Positions 37,515-47,264 of a DNA stretch of 64,000 bases are shown piece by piece; the first letter of the stretch is position 1, and every line of letters begins with the position of its first letter. The position numbers and the translations under genes are program-made. The stretch covers positions 558,001 to 622,000 of the forward strand of contig OX637363.1 of the NCBI GenBank assembly GCA_951799405.1, given 5' to 3'. Source of the DNA: Agapetus fuscipes. Its lineage: Eukaryota > Arthropoda > Insecta > Trichoptera > Glossosomatidae. The notes below the pieces were generated by a model. It had not been told where the DNA came from. It made no database searches and saw only the letters and a list, made by a program, of their open reading frames with translations.

Positions 37515-38510
37515 CGTTCGTTCACCGTAATGATTGGTACTTTGAGTTCAGTGACGTGAGAATAAATCTGGTACTTTTGCTAAACAACTGATTTTTTTCT
37601 TTAGTGGGACGATATTAACTGTTAATCTCTTTGATCAGTTTGAAATAAGTAAGCGAGCCCTCTGTCGCGTAGGAATGACAAATTAAACTCTCCCACCATG
37701 TGGGATATCCCCCGCACTCGTTAAGACACGCCCCCAACCAATCACAGTGAGAGAAAGTCACTGAGCAGGAGAGAGTACTTAAATAGAATCTCGATCGCAT
37801 TATGAGCAGTCTGTGGCGGTATTTCAAGCAAGCGCGCGTGCTCTCTCGCTCGATTTCGATAATTTAAAGTTCGCGGGTAAAAGTTTTTTTTTTCAACACG
37901 TTTTTTGAAATGTTGAAAAGTGATATAAAAGTGTAAACAATCAATCACTCTTCCAATTACGCTTTTGACCGGACTTAATTTTGAAAAAAGTAGATTTCCG
38001 ACATTTATTCTTTAACTACATAATATGTAAATAAAGCACATTTGTGTTTTTAAAATAAGTGTTGCATTAAGAAAAAAAGGAGGCAGTGCACCGTTTTTTT
38101 ATTTGCCTTCCTCATCCAACTGAACACCACCATAAGAAAGCCTGCAAAGAATGCGATATTAATATTTTTTTCTATTAAAGTAACACGTAGAGCTATAAAA
38201 TATTTCACATCCTAAATTAAAGTGATAGTAATTGAGTGTGTTTATTTATAAAATATTTTCAATGGATTACTTGAAATAAAATAAAGTGCCATGTGAAAGC
38301 CAAGATAGGAGCAGCAGCCGGGAGCTTGCGCTGACACATGTAAATTACTATTTATTAATACTCGCGTAAAGTATATAGTGTGTTCCAGGGGTGGTTTCAG
38401 AATAATGTAAGTCATTTTGAATTATTATAAAATGTTTTTATGACATTAAATTTATTGTACCTATTTCATTATTTTTTGACATTTTCGTTTCTAATTATTT
38501 TTATATTATC
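37515..38510. promoter_or_regulatory. Repeat-free stretch with Pol II promoter-like signals
   Basis: Contains AACCAATCAC (CCAAT box) at 37737, TACTTAAATAG (TATA-like) near 37776, and GAGCAGTC (initiator-like) near 37804, at plausible spacing. AATAAAGCAC near 38031 resembles a polyadenylation signal and AATGTAAGTC at 38405 a 5' splice site. These could belong to a host gene start or to an LTR. No coding frame supports either. Confidence 0.25.
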
Positions 38511-38512
38511 AA

Positions 38513-38605
38513 GGGTTGGTTAAAGAATCCTGTGCTACTCACTTCTTAAAAGTTTTGGGGTCTATGTCACTCTGGAAGGAAGCCGCAAAGGTGTTGCTTG
38601 AATTG
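38513..38605 (-). repeat. Diverged tail type iii sequence
   Basis: AAAGAATCCTGTGC, GGGGTCTATGTCACTC and GCCGCAAAGGTGTTGC follow the order of the type iii end without a SINE-2 body. Probably an old copy of the source element. Confidence 0.4.
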
Positions 38606-38816
38606 TTGCTTCTGTCGTGAGGCGCTGCAAGGAAGTGGCAATTGATGTTGGTTTTGAATATAACCGGATTAAATTGAAAAGGGAACATATACACTGATAG
38701 ATCATTCCATAAACGGTCAGTTTGGCAAATGAATGAGTCATGAAAAGCCAAGTTCTCATAGTTTTGAGGTGTGTCTGTGTTTTATGAAAAATTGTAAAGA
38801 AGGCTTTATAAAGGCA

Positions 38817-38905
38817 GGCCCGGATTAAGGGCGGTTCGAGCTGTGCGACCGAACCAGGGCCCCTGCGTCCTAGGGCCCCCCGAGAATTTTTAGAAAAATA
38901 TTTTT
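38817..38905. mobile_element. Possible hAT-type terminus
   Basis: CAGGCCCGGATTAAGGGCGG and CAGGGCCCCTGCG resemble hAT-type ends. The matching other end and a target duplication were not found in the window. Confidence 0.3.
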
Positions 38906-38909
38906 TTGA

Positions 38910-39338
38910 CATAAATTTGTTCGAGGGCTCAGGTTTTTAAAACATTCACGACCACGCCCTCATAGACTTTTTGGAAATTAGTTATTAGAGATATTTACTT
39001 TTAATTATTATTTTTGGGGTCCGAATCAAAAGCAGCCTTCTAAGTAGGTACCAAATGCGTGTCCATATATTTTGATCGTTTTCAAAAAAATTCTAATTTG
39101 TCATTTTTTCAATATCTATACCTTCTTGTATTTTTGTTTTTGTTATTACCATTAAAATAATTATTTTATGTTTATAAGGTAACATAAGCATTGAGACATC
39201 TCTGTTATTTAAGTGAAAGCTATTTGCCGTACAACTCTTATTTTTTCAATACTTTTACTTGCTGCACCTAGATGCCGCACTTCAAAAGAATTCCTACGAA
39301 CATAAAATTTTAGTCGAAATGTTATAAAAATCATTAGG
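38910..39338. other. No recognisable gene or repeat
   Basis: A+T-rich; nothing supported. Confidence 0.35.
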
Positions 39339-39339
39339 G

Positions 39340-39612
39340 CTGTTATTAAAAAAAAAATCCCGTTGTTTTTAAAAATATGTTTCTTATACTTTAAGGCCTT
39401 AGTAAAAGAGTGAAATCAATAAAAAAAATCACGCGTGTTAAATGATTTTTTATCTAAATTTTAAAGTTAGTTTTTTTTATACAACTTAAAAAATGACGCC
39501 ACAAAAAAATATTAAAAAACTCGTTTTTTTCACATTTTTTTGCTCTTATTTTGTTGAGTTGTTTTGTATTTTGGAAATATTTTTTTATTCAAAATTATAG
39601 AATGATACAATT
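39340..39612 (+). repeat. AT-rich interspersed repeat
   Basis: ATGTTTCTTATACTTTAAGG, CCTTAGTAAAAGAG, TGACGCCACAAAAAAATA and AACTCGTTTTTTTCAC place it in the same family as the 35.65-kb copy. Confidence 0.65.
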
Positions 39613-39732
39613 TTTTTTATAGAATTTATAGAGATTTTTAATAGAATAATGTGAAAAGTTTTTGCGATAATATGAAAAAACTGTTTTCAAGAATTAAATA
39701 AGTTAATTAGTGTCAGGTTTTTAATATTATCT

Positions 39733-39825
39733 TTTTTTCGGTCCTTGCATACGTCTTTCATTTCATCCAGAGTCATAACCTTTTTCATACAAACTCTCCT
39801 TTTATTATGACTCTGGATATACCAT
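39733..39825 (-). mobile_element. LINE-A coding fragment
   Basis: Reverse complement of the last polymerase codons ('SHNKRR.CMKKVMTLDEMK.VCKD' reading). No 3' UTR unit follows, so the fragment is truncated on both sides. Confidence 0.65.
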
Positions 39826-40028
39826 TATTATTCGGGTAATTAAATTTGATGAAACCACAGACGAAATTAACTGTAGAAATTCTGATTGGGTGCTCGGATC
39901 GCAATTGCTTTGTTCGTCCATCGAACCTTTTTATAATACAAGCTATAAGAAATACACGAGTATATTTACCTAACTAACAGAGTAGAAACTTCAGTATTCG
40001 AACGCTTTGATTATCGTATTTTGTAAAA

Positions 40029-40417
40029 CAATATTTGTAACTGTTACACTGTCGCCAGTCCCCTACGGGTGGCCAGAGCCTCTACTGATTTGCCTCCATT
40101 ATTTCCTATCCTTGCATAGTACCTACACCTTTAACACTTTTTTCGTACATAACCTTCTTTTTCGCTTTCGCTTTCTAATTTTTCCTTTGTAATTTCCATT
40201 TTTTCACGATTCGCTTTGTAATTTCCATTCTTTCACGATTTCACCAATCTGATCCAACCATACTTTTCTCGGTGGTCTTTTTCTTCTTTTCTCTATGTAT
40301 GTACGAGCACACTTTGTAAGTCTTTCATCAGCCATTCTTTGTACATGCCCAAACCATCTCCTCACATTCTTTTCTACCTTTACTCTCACAGCCTTTTTCA
40401 ATTTGCATTTGACTTAA
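40029..40417 (-). mobile_element. LINE-B, decayed 3' end
   Basis: Minus strand: GTTACA-type end (CTGTTACACTGTCGCC in reverse), GGCCACCCGTAGGGG, then coding sequence with frameshifts and a 20-bp duplication near 40190-40235. Part is open as 'VRRWFGHVQRMADERLTK'. Confidence 0.75.
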
Positions 40418-40604
40418 AGGTTGGAATAAGATGTCAATTTTTACGGCAAGAATGGTCAGCCTCAATTTTTTTTCTCAAGAAACCTGGGTTGGAAGTTTTG
40501 ACGGCAGTCGGTAGATCTTACCGTATATATTTGAAGATAAAACATGGCGGCGTATCAACAGCTGATCCATTTTATATGAAACAACGATCATCTTGTCGGG
40601 GTTA

Positions 40605-40682
40605 TAGCCGCGGGGGCCAAGAGGGCTGATCTTTCTAGCGTGTTTCGAATGAAACAACGTTGGTTCGATTCCCGCTTGGGTC
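40605..40682 (+). mobile_element. tRNA-like sequence (Leu/Ser-type head?)
   Basis: CCGCGGGGGCCAAGAGGG resembles the GTGGCCGAGTGG type of A box, and GGTTCGATTCC at 40662-40672 is an exact B box. The expected long variable arm cannot be judged. It may be a SINE head or a tRNA pseudogene. Confidence 0.45.
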
Positions 40683-40961
40683 ACTTGACTTTAACTTTGA
40701 CCCTGGTTCAACAGATGTTATTGGGTAATTATTATTTAATAATTCATTAATAATAAAACAAGAATGAATTATTAAATGATGATATTAATACCTGTTTCTG
40801 GCCAGGCAGAATAGGTTGGTGAATTGCATTCCTCTTCACAAATCTATTTAAAAAAAAAAAAAAAAAAAAAAAAAATCTGTACAGGCATCGCCATGTTTTT
40901 TTTATCGTCCTGTATTCAATTAGTTATGGTAAGATCTATCGAAGGTGGTCGAGACTTTCAC

Positions 40962-41525
40962 CCCTGGGCTGGAAGTCTCATCACCACGGTAATTCTTACC
41001 GACCGAATATCGGTAATATTTGTATACTTACTTTACGTGTCCAGAACCAGCTATGCTCAGTATCTCCAGTGACTAGCGGCAGCCACTGCATTGTCGTTCC
41101 CTTGAAGCAGGTCCGTCAGTGTGCATCTTTCCCCAATTAAGGGGCACACTGACATATGCGCCGAGTCCTGGATATCCCGGCAGTCGCACATGGTGTCCTG
41201 TCCACAGTCCAGCAGGCCCTCCCTCTGAAGGTTCGTCCTGCACCTTGCCATCCCAGTCCTGAGTCTGTTGAGGGATCTCCAGGTATTGTATGGTAGCTGG
41301 TTGCCAGGTGGGAGAGTCTCGGCTGGTTCCATCCAGCTACTACCATCCCTCCACAGTCTCAGGCGCCTCTGTTCTTGGGTGACAGTGAGTTCTATATGAA
41401 ATTTGTATGAAGACCTGTCAATCCATGATGGCCGCAAGTAAACAGATGATTAGTCTTCATACAAATATTAACGATATTCGGTAGGTAAGAATTACCGTGG
41501 TGATGAGACTTCTACCGCTGGAGAG
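40962..41525. repeat. Fold-F, near-complete copy split by LINE-F
   Basis: Without the LINE-F insert this is an almost entirely palindromic element of about 190 bp. Left arm GCTGGAAGTCTCATCACCAC ... ACCGACCGAATATCGG; right arm CCGTGGTGATGAGACTTC in reverse order; centre GAAGACCTGTC...GTCTTCATAC. Other copies at 10.1 and 34.1 kb. Confidence 0.8.
41026..41400 (-). pseudogene. LINE-F polymerase carboxy-terminus with 8-bp target duplication
   Basis: Minus-strand frame of 126 residues: 'TWRSLNRLRTGMARC', 'NLQREGLLDC', 'MCDCRDIQDSAHMSVCP' and 'AVAAASHWRY'. The Cys/His spacing is the zinc-knuckle-like end of several non-LTR polymerases. The 3' end is AAGTAAGTA. Flanked by ATTTGTAT at 41018-41025 and 41401-41408. 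Confidence 0.75.
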
Positions 41526-41526
41526 A

Positions 41527-41780
41527 TCTATAATCTATAATCTAAGTTGCAAAGATATGTTAACATTTAAGGATCGTATTAAATGCATGCCCACAGACAG
41601 GCACATGTAGGTTCGCGCTTACACATTCTGCATGTGTGCATACAAATAAGCAAAACCTTACATGAACATAAACCTTGAAACTCCTGCAGCCGTTCCCTGA
41701 ACCGGGTGGTATTGGCAAAAGTGCACCGATTTTTACAGCACGGGTGGTCAGCCTCATACCAACCTATCAGTCAAGGGATG
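41527..41780 (-). mobile_element. LINE-A unit with GATTATA-type tail
   Basis: Complete minus-strand unit (TCTATAATCTATAATC tail at the left; AACCTATCAGTCAAGG at the start). Diverged. Confidence 0.8.
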
Positions 41781-41879
41781 AAGTGTGGAAAGATACCTAC
41801 AGCTCAGATTTTACAGGTCGCGACTGGAGAATGGCGTCCAAGGACAGGAATATAGATTCGTAAATATTTTTTTGAAAAA

Positions 41880-42180
41880 AATGTGTTTTGGTCAGCGAAC
41901 CATTTTTTCAACGAACAACAGTCGAAAATGGGGGTTTTAATTTTCCAACGAAAAGGGTTGAAGGCGACTGGTCTCTTTCATCTTTTTTCCTAAGTCAAGG
42001 CGATAGGTTTTGGTTTTGTTGAAGTTTTTTTCACATGTAGACCGAAAAAGTTTGGTAAATTGGAAAAAAAATAAGGTTAGTTTTAGAAGAAGAGGGTCAT
42101 ATTGAAAATTAATTATATTTTCTCACAAAATCTTTGCCTTTTTTCCAGAGCATAATCGAGACGAGAATATTATAAGTTTG
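41880..42180. other. No recognisable gene or repeat
   Basis: Nothing supported. Confidence 0.35.
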
Positions 42181-42184
42181 TACA

Positions 42185-42310
42185 AATGTTTGGTATGAAA
42201 TTGACCACCCAAATAGAAGAAAATTGGTTCATTTTGCCAACGTCACCCTTGTTTTAGGGTAGGGAAGCAAAAGTTGAAATTTTTTTGCTAATATTTAGAT
42301 TAAGGTTTTT
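42185..42310 (+). mobile_element. LINE-A unit, old 3'-truncated copy
   Basis: TTTGGTATGAAATTGACCACC, TGGTTCATTTTGCCAACG and GTTTTAGGGTAGGG preserve the block order with many substitutions. Confidence 0.6.
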
Positions 42311-42325
42311 TCTGTCGACAACTCA

Positions 42326-42431
42326 AAGCTCGGATTCGAATCCCGACGAGGATGACAGAAATGATTTCCCGTTTTAGTGTTTATTTCTACATAAATACCG
42401 GGAATGTTTACTCAGCCTTCACAAAAAATGA
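42326..42431 (+). mobile_element. SINE-1 fragment
   Basis: CTCGGATTCGAATCCCGACG (altered B box), GAAATGATTTCCCGTTTTAG and CAGCCTTCACAAAAAATGAG. Head and 3' half missing. Confidence 0.65.
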
Positions 42432-42532
42432 GTAGGTATCAGTATTATTTACGTCTTGCTTGGGTAGGCGCCTGGTTTTAACACGTAAGCTTCCTTCGAT
42501 CGTGTATAGTGATTTTATTTTGTAAAACTTAG

Positions 42533-43025
42533 ACCGGTCCGTAGTCCAGTGGTAACACTTCGGACTCGTGAATGGAAGTTTGTGGGTTCGAACCCCGAGG
42601 AAGCACAAAATATATACCATTTATATTTTAAAATTTGCTTTTCGCTGAGTTAAAATTTTTATAAACCTTTACCAAAGATCGTCCATCAAAAGGTCCATCC
42701 AACCTTACAGCCACTGGGTCTTGTTTGAAAATTTGCGCTTTGTAGCGACGAACAAGCTCGTAAAAAGTCCGCTCGATAGCTCAGTCGGTAGAATGCTTGC
42801 ATTCCATGCCGAGAGCAAGGGTTCGATCCCAAAGTGTACTCAGCCTTCCAAATAAATGAGAACCAGCCCACCTGGGAGCTGGGAAACCCTCACTTCAACT
42901 GAAGTGGTTGGGGTGATGCCGGCCCCCTTACCCGTAAAAATAAATAGGTCCCGAATCACCACATGCGAATCCTTCGGGGATAATCGAGGCAAGAAGTTAC
43001 ACTATATTTTATGCGTAGCCACTCA
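42533..43025 (+). mobile_element. Dimeric SINE: SINE-2 followed by SINE-1, most complete copy
   Basis: SINE-2 half: GACCGGTCCGTAGTCCAGTG at 42533, B box GGTTCGAACCC. At 42762-42776 AGCTCGTAAAAAGTC passes into SINE-1 (CGATAGCTCAGTCGG, second B-like box GGTTCGATCCC). The SINE-1 half lacks the ATGATTTCCCGTTTC section seen in monomers, as do the other dimers. It ends GAAGTTACACTATATTTTATG. Confidence 0.88.
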
Positions 43026-43067
43026 CAAGGCGTGCTGCTGAATAATAATAATAATAGATAATATTAG

Positions 43068-43270
43068 GTTCACTTTGCCAATGTCACCCCTGTCTCAGGG
43101 AAGGACGGCAAGAGTTGCAGGGTGTATGTCCATTTGAGATTTGGTTTTTATGTTGTAGGTTCACATGAGGCATGTGCAAGCGCGAACTTGTACGTGTCTG
43201 GTTGTGAGAATGCATGTAATGTGATTCTCCAATGTAACATATCTTTGCAACTTAGATTAGATTAGATTAG
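43068..43270 (+). mobile_element. LINE-A unit, 5' truncated, with TTAGA tail
   Basis: Begins at GGTTCACTTTGCCAATG and ends with four TTAGA units, into which the next minus-strand SINE-2 is set. Confidence 0.8.
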
Positions 43271-43271
43271 A

Positions 43272-43560
43272 TTAGGATGATTTATTTGGTGAGCGCTGTT
43301 TTTGTGTGTATCACACCTCAAGAGCCCTCTGAGAGCTTGGTCGTCGCTGTAGAAAGTGCCAATTCTCAAGCAAGACCCAGTTGTTGTAAGGTTGGATGGA
43401 CCTTTCAGTGACCGGTCTTTGTTAAAGGTTTATGAATTTCTCAACTCAGCGAAGAGCACATTCGAAATATAAATGGCATATTTCTGCGCTCCGCCGCGAT
43501 CCGAAATCACAACCTTCCATTTACGAGTCCGAAGTGCTGCCACTGGACTACGGACCGGTC
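43272..43560 (-). mobile_element. SINE-2 (type i) directly preceded by a 5S-like sequence
   Basis: Full-length SINE-2 on the minus strand from GACCGGTCCGTAGTCCAGTG (43541-43560) to the AAATAAATCATCC end. Its B box is mutated (GGTTGTGATTTCGG). Only six bases separate it from the 5S-like sequence in the same orientation. Confidence 0.85.
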
Positions 43561-43566
43561 CAAGAT

Positions 43567-43683
43567 GCCAACGACACGCGGTGTACCTGAGCGGTAACCC
43601 ATCCAAGTACTGTCCGCGCCCAATGTTGCTTAACTTCGGTGATCTATGGGAACCGGTGCTTTCAACATGGTAACGTCGTTGAC
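43567..43683 (-). rRNA. 5S rRNA-like sequence (pseudogene or 5S-derived SINE head)
   Basis: On the minus strand it follows the animal 5S order: GTCAACGACGTTACCATG, CCGGTTCCCATAGATCACCG, AAGTTAAGCAACATTGGGCG, GACAGTACTTGGATGG, and ends CACGCGGTGTC...TTGGC. Length about 117 bp fits 5S rRNA (about 120). Changes in the GGGAACACCGCG region (GGTACACCGCG here) and elsewhere indicate a non-functional copy. Its position just upstream of SINE-2 suggests a composite element. Confidence 0.75.
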
Positions 43684-43689
43684 ATCTTC

Positions 43690-43919
43690 AGTAAAAAAGT
43701 ATATTGTAGCGGTCGAGGGAGTCAGCGCAGTGTTTTTGTACTCGCTGTGGTGTGTGTGCTGTTTTTAATGCGTTCGGAAGGCGACGAGGGGATTAACGAG
43801 AAAACTTTCGGAATTTCCAGGGAGCACAATATAAAGCCATTATACAAATGCAAAACGAAAAATCAGCAAATTTGTATTGGTTGTGGGAATTATGTGGAGA
43901 GCATTAAAATAGTGGCTCT
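43690..43919 (+). other. Unassigned stretch with open frame
   Basis: A 97-codon frame runs from 43639 across the 5S-like sequence into this region. It has 'YKCKTKNQQICIGCGNYV', a Cys-rich stretch, but also a TTTCCAGG 3' splice-like site at 43816. No family recognised. Confidence 0.25.
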
Positions 43920-44177
43920 GAATCTAATCTAATCTAATCTAAGCTGCAAAGATATATATCATTTAAGATTTATACTAAATGCATTCCCACAAGCAGATAT
44001 GTATAATTTCGCGCTAACACATGCCGCATGTGGACCTACAATATAAAAACCCAATCTCAAATGAACATAAGCCTTGCAACTCTTGCCGTCCTTCCCTGAA
44101 ACAGGGGTGACATTGGCAAAGTGAACCAATTTTTATATTATGGGTGGTCAGCCGCATAACAACCTATAAGTCAAGGA
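43920..44177 (-). mobile_element. LINE-A unit, fixed-start copy
   Basis: Almost identical over its length to 18310-18557, but stops at TTCCTTGACTTATAGG and does not continue into LINE-A 3' UTR. A clear example of the fixed 5' end. Confidence 0.88.
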
Positions 44178-44257
44178 ACAGTGAGTTATTTAATTAAGAA
44201 TATATTGTGAAAAGGAATGCAGTTGACCAACTTGTTTCGAAAAAATGTATCAATCAA

Positions 44258-44497
44258 ATCTAAGCTGCAAAGATATGTTACTTTGGGGATTCACATAATA
44301 TGCATTCTCACAAGCAGACACGTATAATTTCACGCTTAAACATGCCGCATGTGGACTTACAATATAAAAACCCAAATCTCAAATGAACATACACCCTGCA
44401 ACTCTTGCCTTCCCTGGGACAGAGGTGACATTGGCGAAGTGAACCATTTTCTACAGCATGAATGGTCATCCGCATACCAACATATAAGTCAAGGAAT
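44258..44497 (-). mobile_element. LINE-A unit, fixed-start copy
   Basis: Minus-strand unit with short tail (CAAATCTAAGCTGC) and common 5' start (ACATATAAGTCAAGGAATC). A few bases are lost in the CTTGCCTTCCC block. Confidence 0.8.
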
Positions 44498-44529
44498 CTT
44501 GAATCCCTGAGAAAACCATGAGCCGCCAT

Positions 44530-44632
44530 ACCTGTAAAAATAAATTAAGTCCACACGCCATAATTTACCGAAGTGGTTCGAGGATAACGCGGTAAGAAGT
44601 TTCACTTTACGTGCAGCTTGGTTGCGTTTTCT
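44530..44632 (+). mobile_element. SINE-1 3' end, diverged
   Basis: ACCTGTAAAAATAAATTAAG, GGATAACGCGGTAAGAAG, TTTACGTGCAGCTTGG. Confidence 0.6.
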
Positions 44633-44702
44633 GTAGTAAGATAATCGGTGAATTGATTATACGTAATTCAACTATGTAAGCTGGAACTAATAAAATGTAG
44701 GT

Positions 44703-44765
44703 TCTTGCCTGCGCTATCCCCTAAGGAGTCACATGTGGCGATTCGGGACCTATTCATTAAAAAAA
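44703..44765 (-). mobile_element. SINE-1 fragment
   Basis: Minus-strand piece with CTTGCCTGCGCTATCC and CACATGTGGCGATTCGGG, cut by a poly-A and a SINE-2. Confidence 0.55.
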
Positions 44766-44774
44766 AAAAAAAAA

Positions 44775-45080
44775 TTAGGCTGATTTATTTGGTGAGCGCT
44801 GTTTTTGTGTGTATCACACCTCAAAAGCCCTCTGCGAGCTTGGTCGTCGCTGTAGAAAGCGCCAATTCTCAAGCAAGACCCAGTTGCTGTAAGGCTGGGT
44901 GGACCTTTGGTGACCGGTCATTGGTAAAGGTTTATTAATTCATTGGTGTATGAATTTTTCAACCCAGCGAAGAGCAAATTTGAAAATATAAATGGTATAT
45001 TTTTTGTGCTCCGCCGGGATTCGAACCCACAACCTTCCTATTCAGAGTCCGCAGTGTTACCACTGAGCTACGGACCGGTC
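44775..45080 (-). mobile_element. SINE-2, tail type i
   Basis: Full-length minus-strand copy with an exact B box (GGTTCGAATCC in reverse at 45020-45030) and head GACCGGTCCGTAGCTCAG. A 25-bp duplication of GGTTTATTAATTCATTGG-like sequence lies near 44930. Confidence 0.85.
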
Positions 45081-45081
45081 G

Positions 45082-45440
45082 ATTCTTACGGGTAAAGTGG
45101 CCGGCCTCACGCCAACCACTTTAGTTAAAGTGGGGGTTTCCCAGCTCCCTAGGCAGCAAGTTCTCATTTCTTGTGAAGGCTGAGTAAACCTTGCCGGTAT
45201 TTATTTTTGGATTTGAAATAAATACCAAAGCGGGGACACTTACGGTGGGGATCAAATATTTGTTCTTGTGGCATGAAATGCAAGCATTCTACCAACTGAG
45301 CTACCGTCCGGACTTCTTACGAGCTTGGTTGTCGCTACAAAGTGCCCAGTTGCTGTAAGGCTGGATGGACCTTTGGTGACCGGTCTTTGGTAAAGGTATA
45401 TGAATTTATCAACCCAGCGAAGAGCATAATATTTAAAATA
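45082..45440 (-). mobile_element. Dimeric SINE, minus strand
   Basis: Read on the minus strand: SINE-2 body part, AGCTCGTAAGAAGTCCGG at about 45305-45322, then SINE-1 (CGGTAGCTCAGTTGG at about 45295) to its CCTCACGCCAACCAC section near 45113. Third independent copy of the same SINE-2/SINE-1 junction. The SINE-2 head is truncated. Confidence 0.82.
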
Positions 45441-45449
45441 ATAATTGCT

Positions 45450-45655
45450 TCACTTTGCCAATGTCACCTCTGTTTCAGGGAAGGATGGCAAGACTTGCAG
45501 GGTGTTTGCCCATTTGAGATTGGGGTTTTTATGTTGTAGGTTCACATGCGGCATGTGCAAGGTCAAACTTGTACGTGTCTGCTTGTGAGAATGCATATAA
45601 TGTGAATACGCAATGTAACATATCTTTGCAACTTAGATTAGATAGATTAGTATCC
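45450..45655 (+). mobile_element. LINE-A unit, 5' truncated
   Basis: Begins at TTCACTTTGCCAATG and ends TTAGATTAGATAGATTAG. Confidence 0.8.
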
Positions 45656-45659
45656 TTTT

Positions 45660-45900
45660 TGTTCTATACTAAGTGTTAAAAACAAACACTATTTCGTAGA
45701 TACTGTGGATTAAGGTGTGGTTGTGGACTATTAAGAGTTAATTAACAAAAAACAGGTAAACGGGATGTTGATATTTAAATTAGGGAGAAAATGTGTAAAT
45801 ACAAAATTCATTACAAATAATGGATTCATTATTTGAAAAGCTTTCTAACCCGTTGACTGCCAGGGAACAGATATTTCTTTAAAAATGATTCCCGTAGCAC
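45660..45900. other. No recognisable gene or repeat
   Basis: Nothing supported. Confidence 0.35.
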
Positions 45901-45904
45901 TATT

Positions 45905-46175
45905 CTTATTCTTCTTTTTGTGCCACTTCTATCGAAGATCGGCGACAATCATGGCTGTTTTGACTTTAGATGCTGCCGCTCGCAGGTTTTTCAGCCACGA
46001 TGTCCTTCGGCGTCCCTGAGATCTTCTCCCCTCAATCTTACCCTGAATGATAAGATGAAGGAGACGGTACTTCTCATTTCTCATTATGTGACCGAAGTAC
46101 ATCAGCTTTCTCTGCTTAATGGTTGGCAAGAGCTCCTTTGTAGTGCGCATTCGTTGGAGGATTTCTTCATAGCAC
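45905..46175 (-). pseudogene. LINE-E polymerase carboxy-terminus
   Basis: Minus-strand frame of 73 codons, 'MRTTKELLPTIKQRKLMYFG', 'LLHLIIQGKIEGRRSQGRRR', 'AAASKVKTAMIVADLR', ending in the GGCACAAAAAGAAG tail. One open frame where the 32-kb copy has stops. Confidence 0.75.
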
Positions 46176-46179
46176 TATA

Positions 46180-46745
46180 ATCTATAATCTAAGTTGTAAA
46201 TATATATTTCATTTAAGACTTTTTTTCCCACAAGCAGATACGTATAAGTTCGCGCTTAAACATGCCGCATGTGAACCCAATCTCAAATGAACATAAACAC
46301 TCTAACTCTTGCCGACCTTCCCTGAAACAGGGGTAACGCAACTAAAAAAACGCAACTAAGCTACACATATAGTGTAACTTCTTGCCGCGTTATCCCCGAA
46401 GGGTTCGCATGTGGCGAGTTGAACCTATTTATTTTTACAGGTAAGGGGGCCGGCCTTACGCCAACCACTTCAGTTGAAGTGGAGGTTTCCCAGCTCCCGA
46501 GAGTGCTGGTACTCATTTCTTGTGACGGCTGAGTAAACCTTGCCGGTATTTTATTTTGGGGTTTGAAATAAACACCGAAACGGGAAATCATTTCTGACAC
46601 CCTCGGTGGGATTCGAACCCGAGCTTTCGGCATGGAATGCAAGCACTCTACCACCTGAGCTATCGACCGGACAAGGTGACATTGGTAAAGTGAACCATTT
46701 TTTACAGCATGGGTGGTCAGCCACATACCAAACTATATGTCACTC
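46180..46745 (-). mobile_element. LINE-A unit split by SINE-1
   Basis: Parts 46180-46339 (TCTATAATCTAAG tail to CCTGAAACAGGGGTAAC) and 46673-46745 (AAGGTGACATTGGTAAAG to the common-start region) flank a SINE-1. The GGTRAC bases occur on both sides, a likely target duplication. Confidence 0.8.
46343..46672 (-). mobile_element. SINE-1, near full length, inserted in LINE-A
   Basis: Complete from GTCCGGTCGATAGCTCAGG to CTAAGCTACACATATAGTG with B box GGTTCGAATCC (reverse, 46609-46619). The terminal GCAACT is duplicated. Confidence 0.88.
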
Positions 46746-46884
46746 GAAATACAAAAAAATAATAATGTTTAAGTATATTAAACAAACAATCACTAAACAA
46801 TAAAAATTAACACCTACAAAACATATTCTGTAAAAAAAAATTGAAAATTAAAATTTTTAAAGCCTTAGCCTTAAAACGCCAGTA

Positions 46885-47132
46885 TTACAGATTTTTTCGG
46901 TCCTTACATACTTCTTTCATTTCATCCAGAGTCATAACCTTTTTCATACAAGCTCTCCTTTTATTACGACTCTGGATATGCCATTCATTCGCTATTTCGG
47001 AAATTTGGTCCATCGATAGCTACCTTTCTCGGTCTTCTTCTACCACGACGTCCATCTATTCTTGCAACATATACTTTCTTCGTCAGTCTTTCATCATTCA
47101 TTCTCTCCATATGTCCAAACCATCTTACTGAT
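46885..47132 (-). mobile_element. LINE-A coding fragment
   Basis: Reverse complement of about 80 polymerase codons ('RWFGHMERMNDERLTKKVYV', 'DGRRGRRRPRK', 'SEIANEWHIQS') with a 10-bp insertion near 47015. No 3' UTR. Confidence 0.7.
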
Positions 47133-47264
47133 GGCGAAATGTTACATGAAATAACATTTAGAGCGCTGTGACAATTATATTATTTTTTTTAAAACTGAAC
47201 AATTTTAAAACTTAATTTCAATCGGATATTTAAACGAACCGTTTTTTGGAGAGAACTTACATTA

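Noticed and set aside
43567..43683. Functional 5S rRNA gene
   Set aside because: Substitutions in conserved internal-promoter positions and fusion to a SINE; no T-run terminator right after the 3' end.
43639..43932. 97-codon frame with a Cys-rich stretch
   Set aside because: Begins inside the 5S-like sequence and ends in a LINE-A tail; no known domain, so I list the area only as unassigned.
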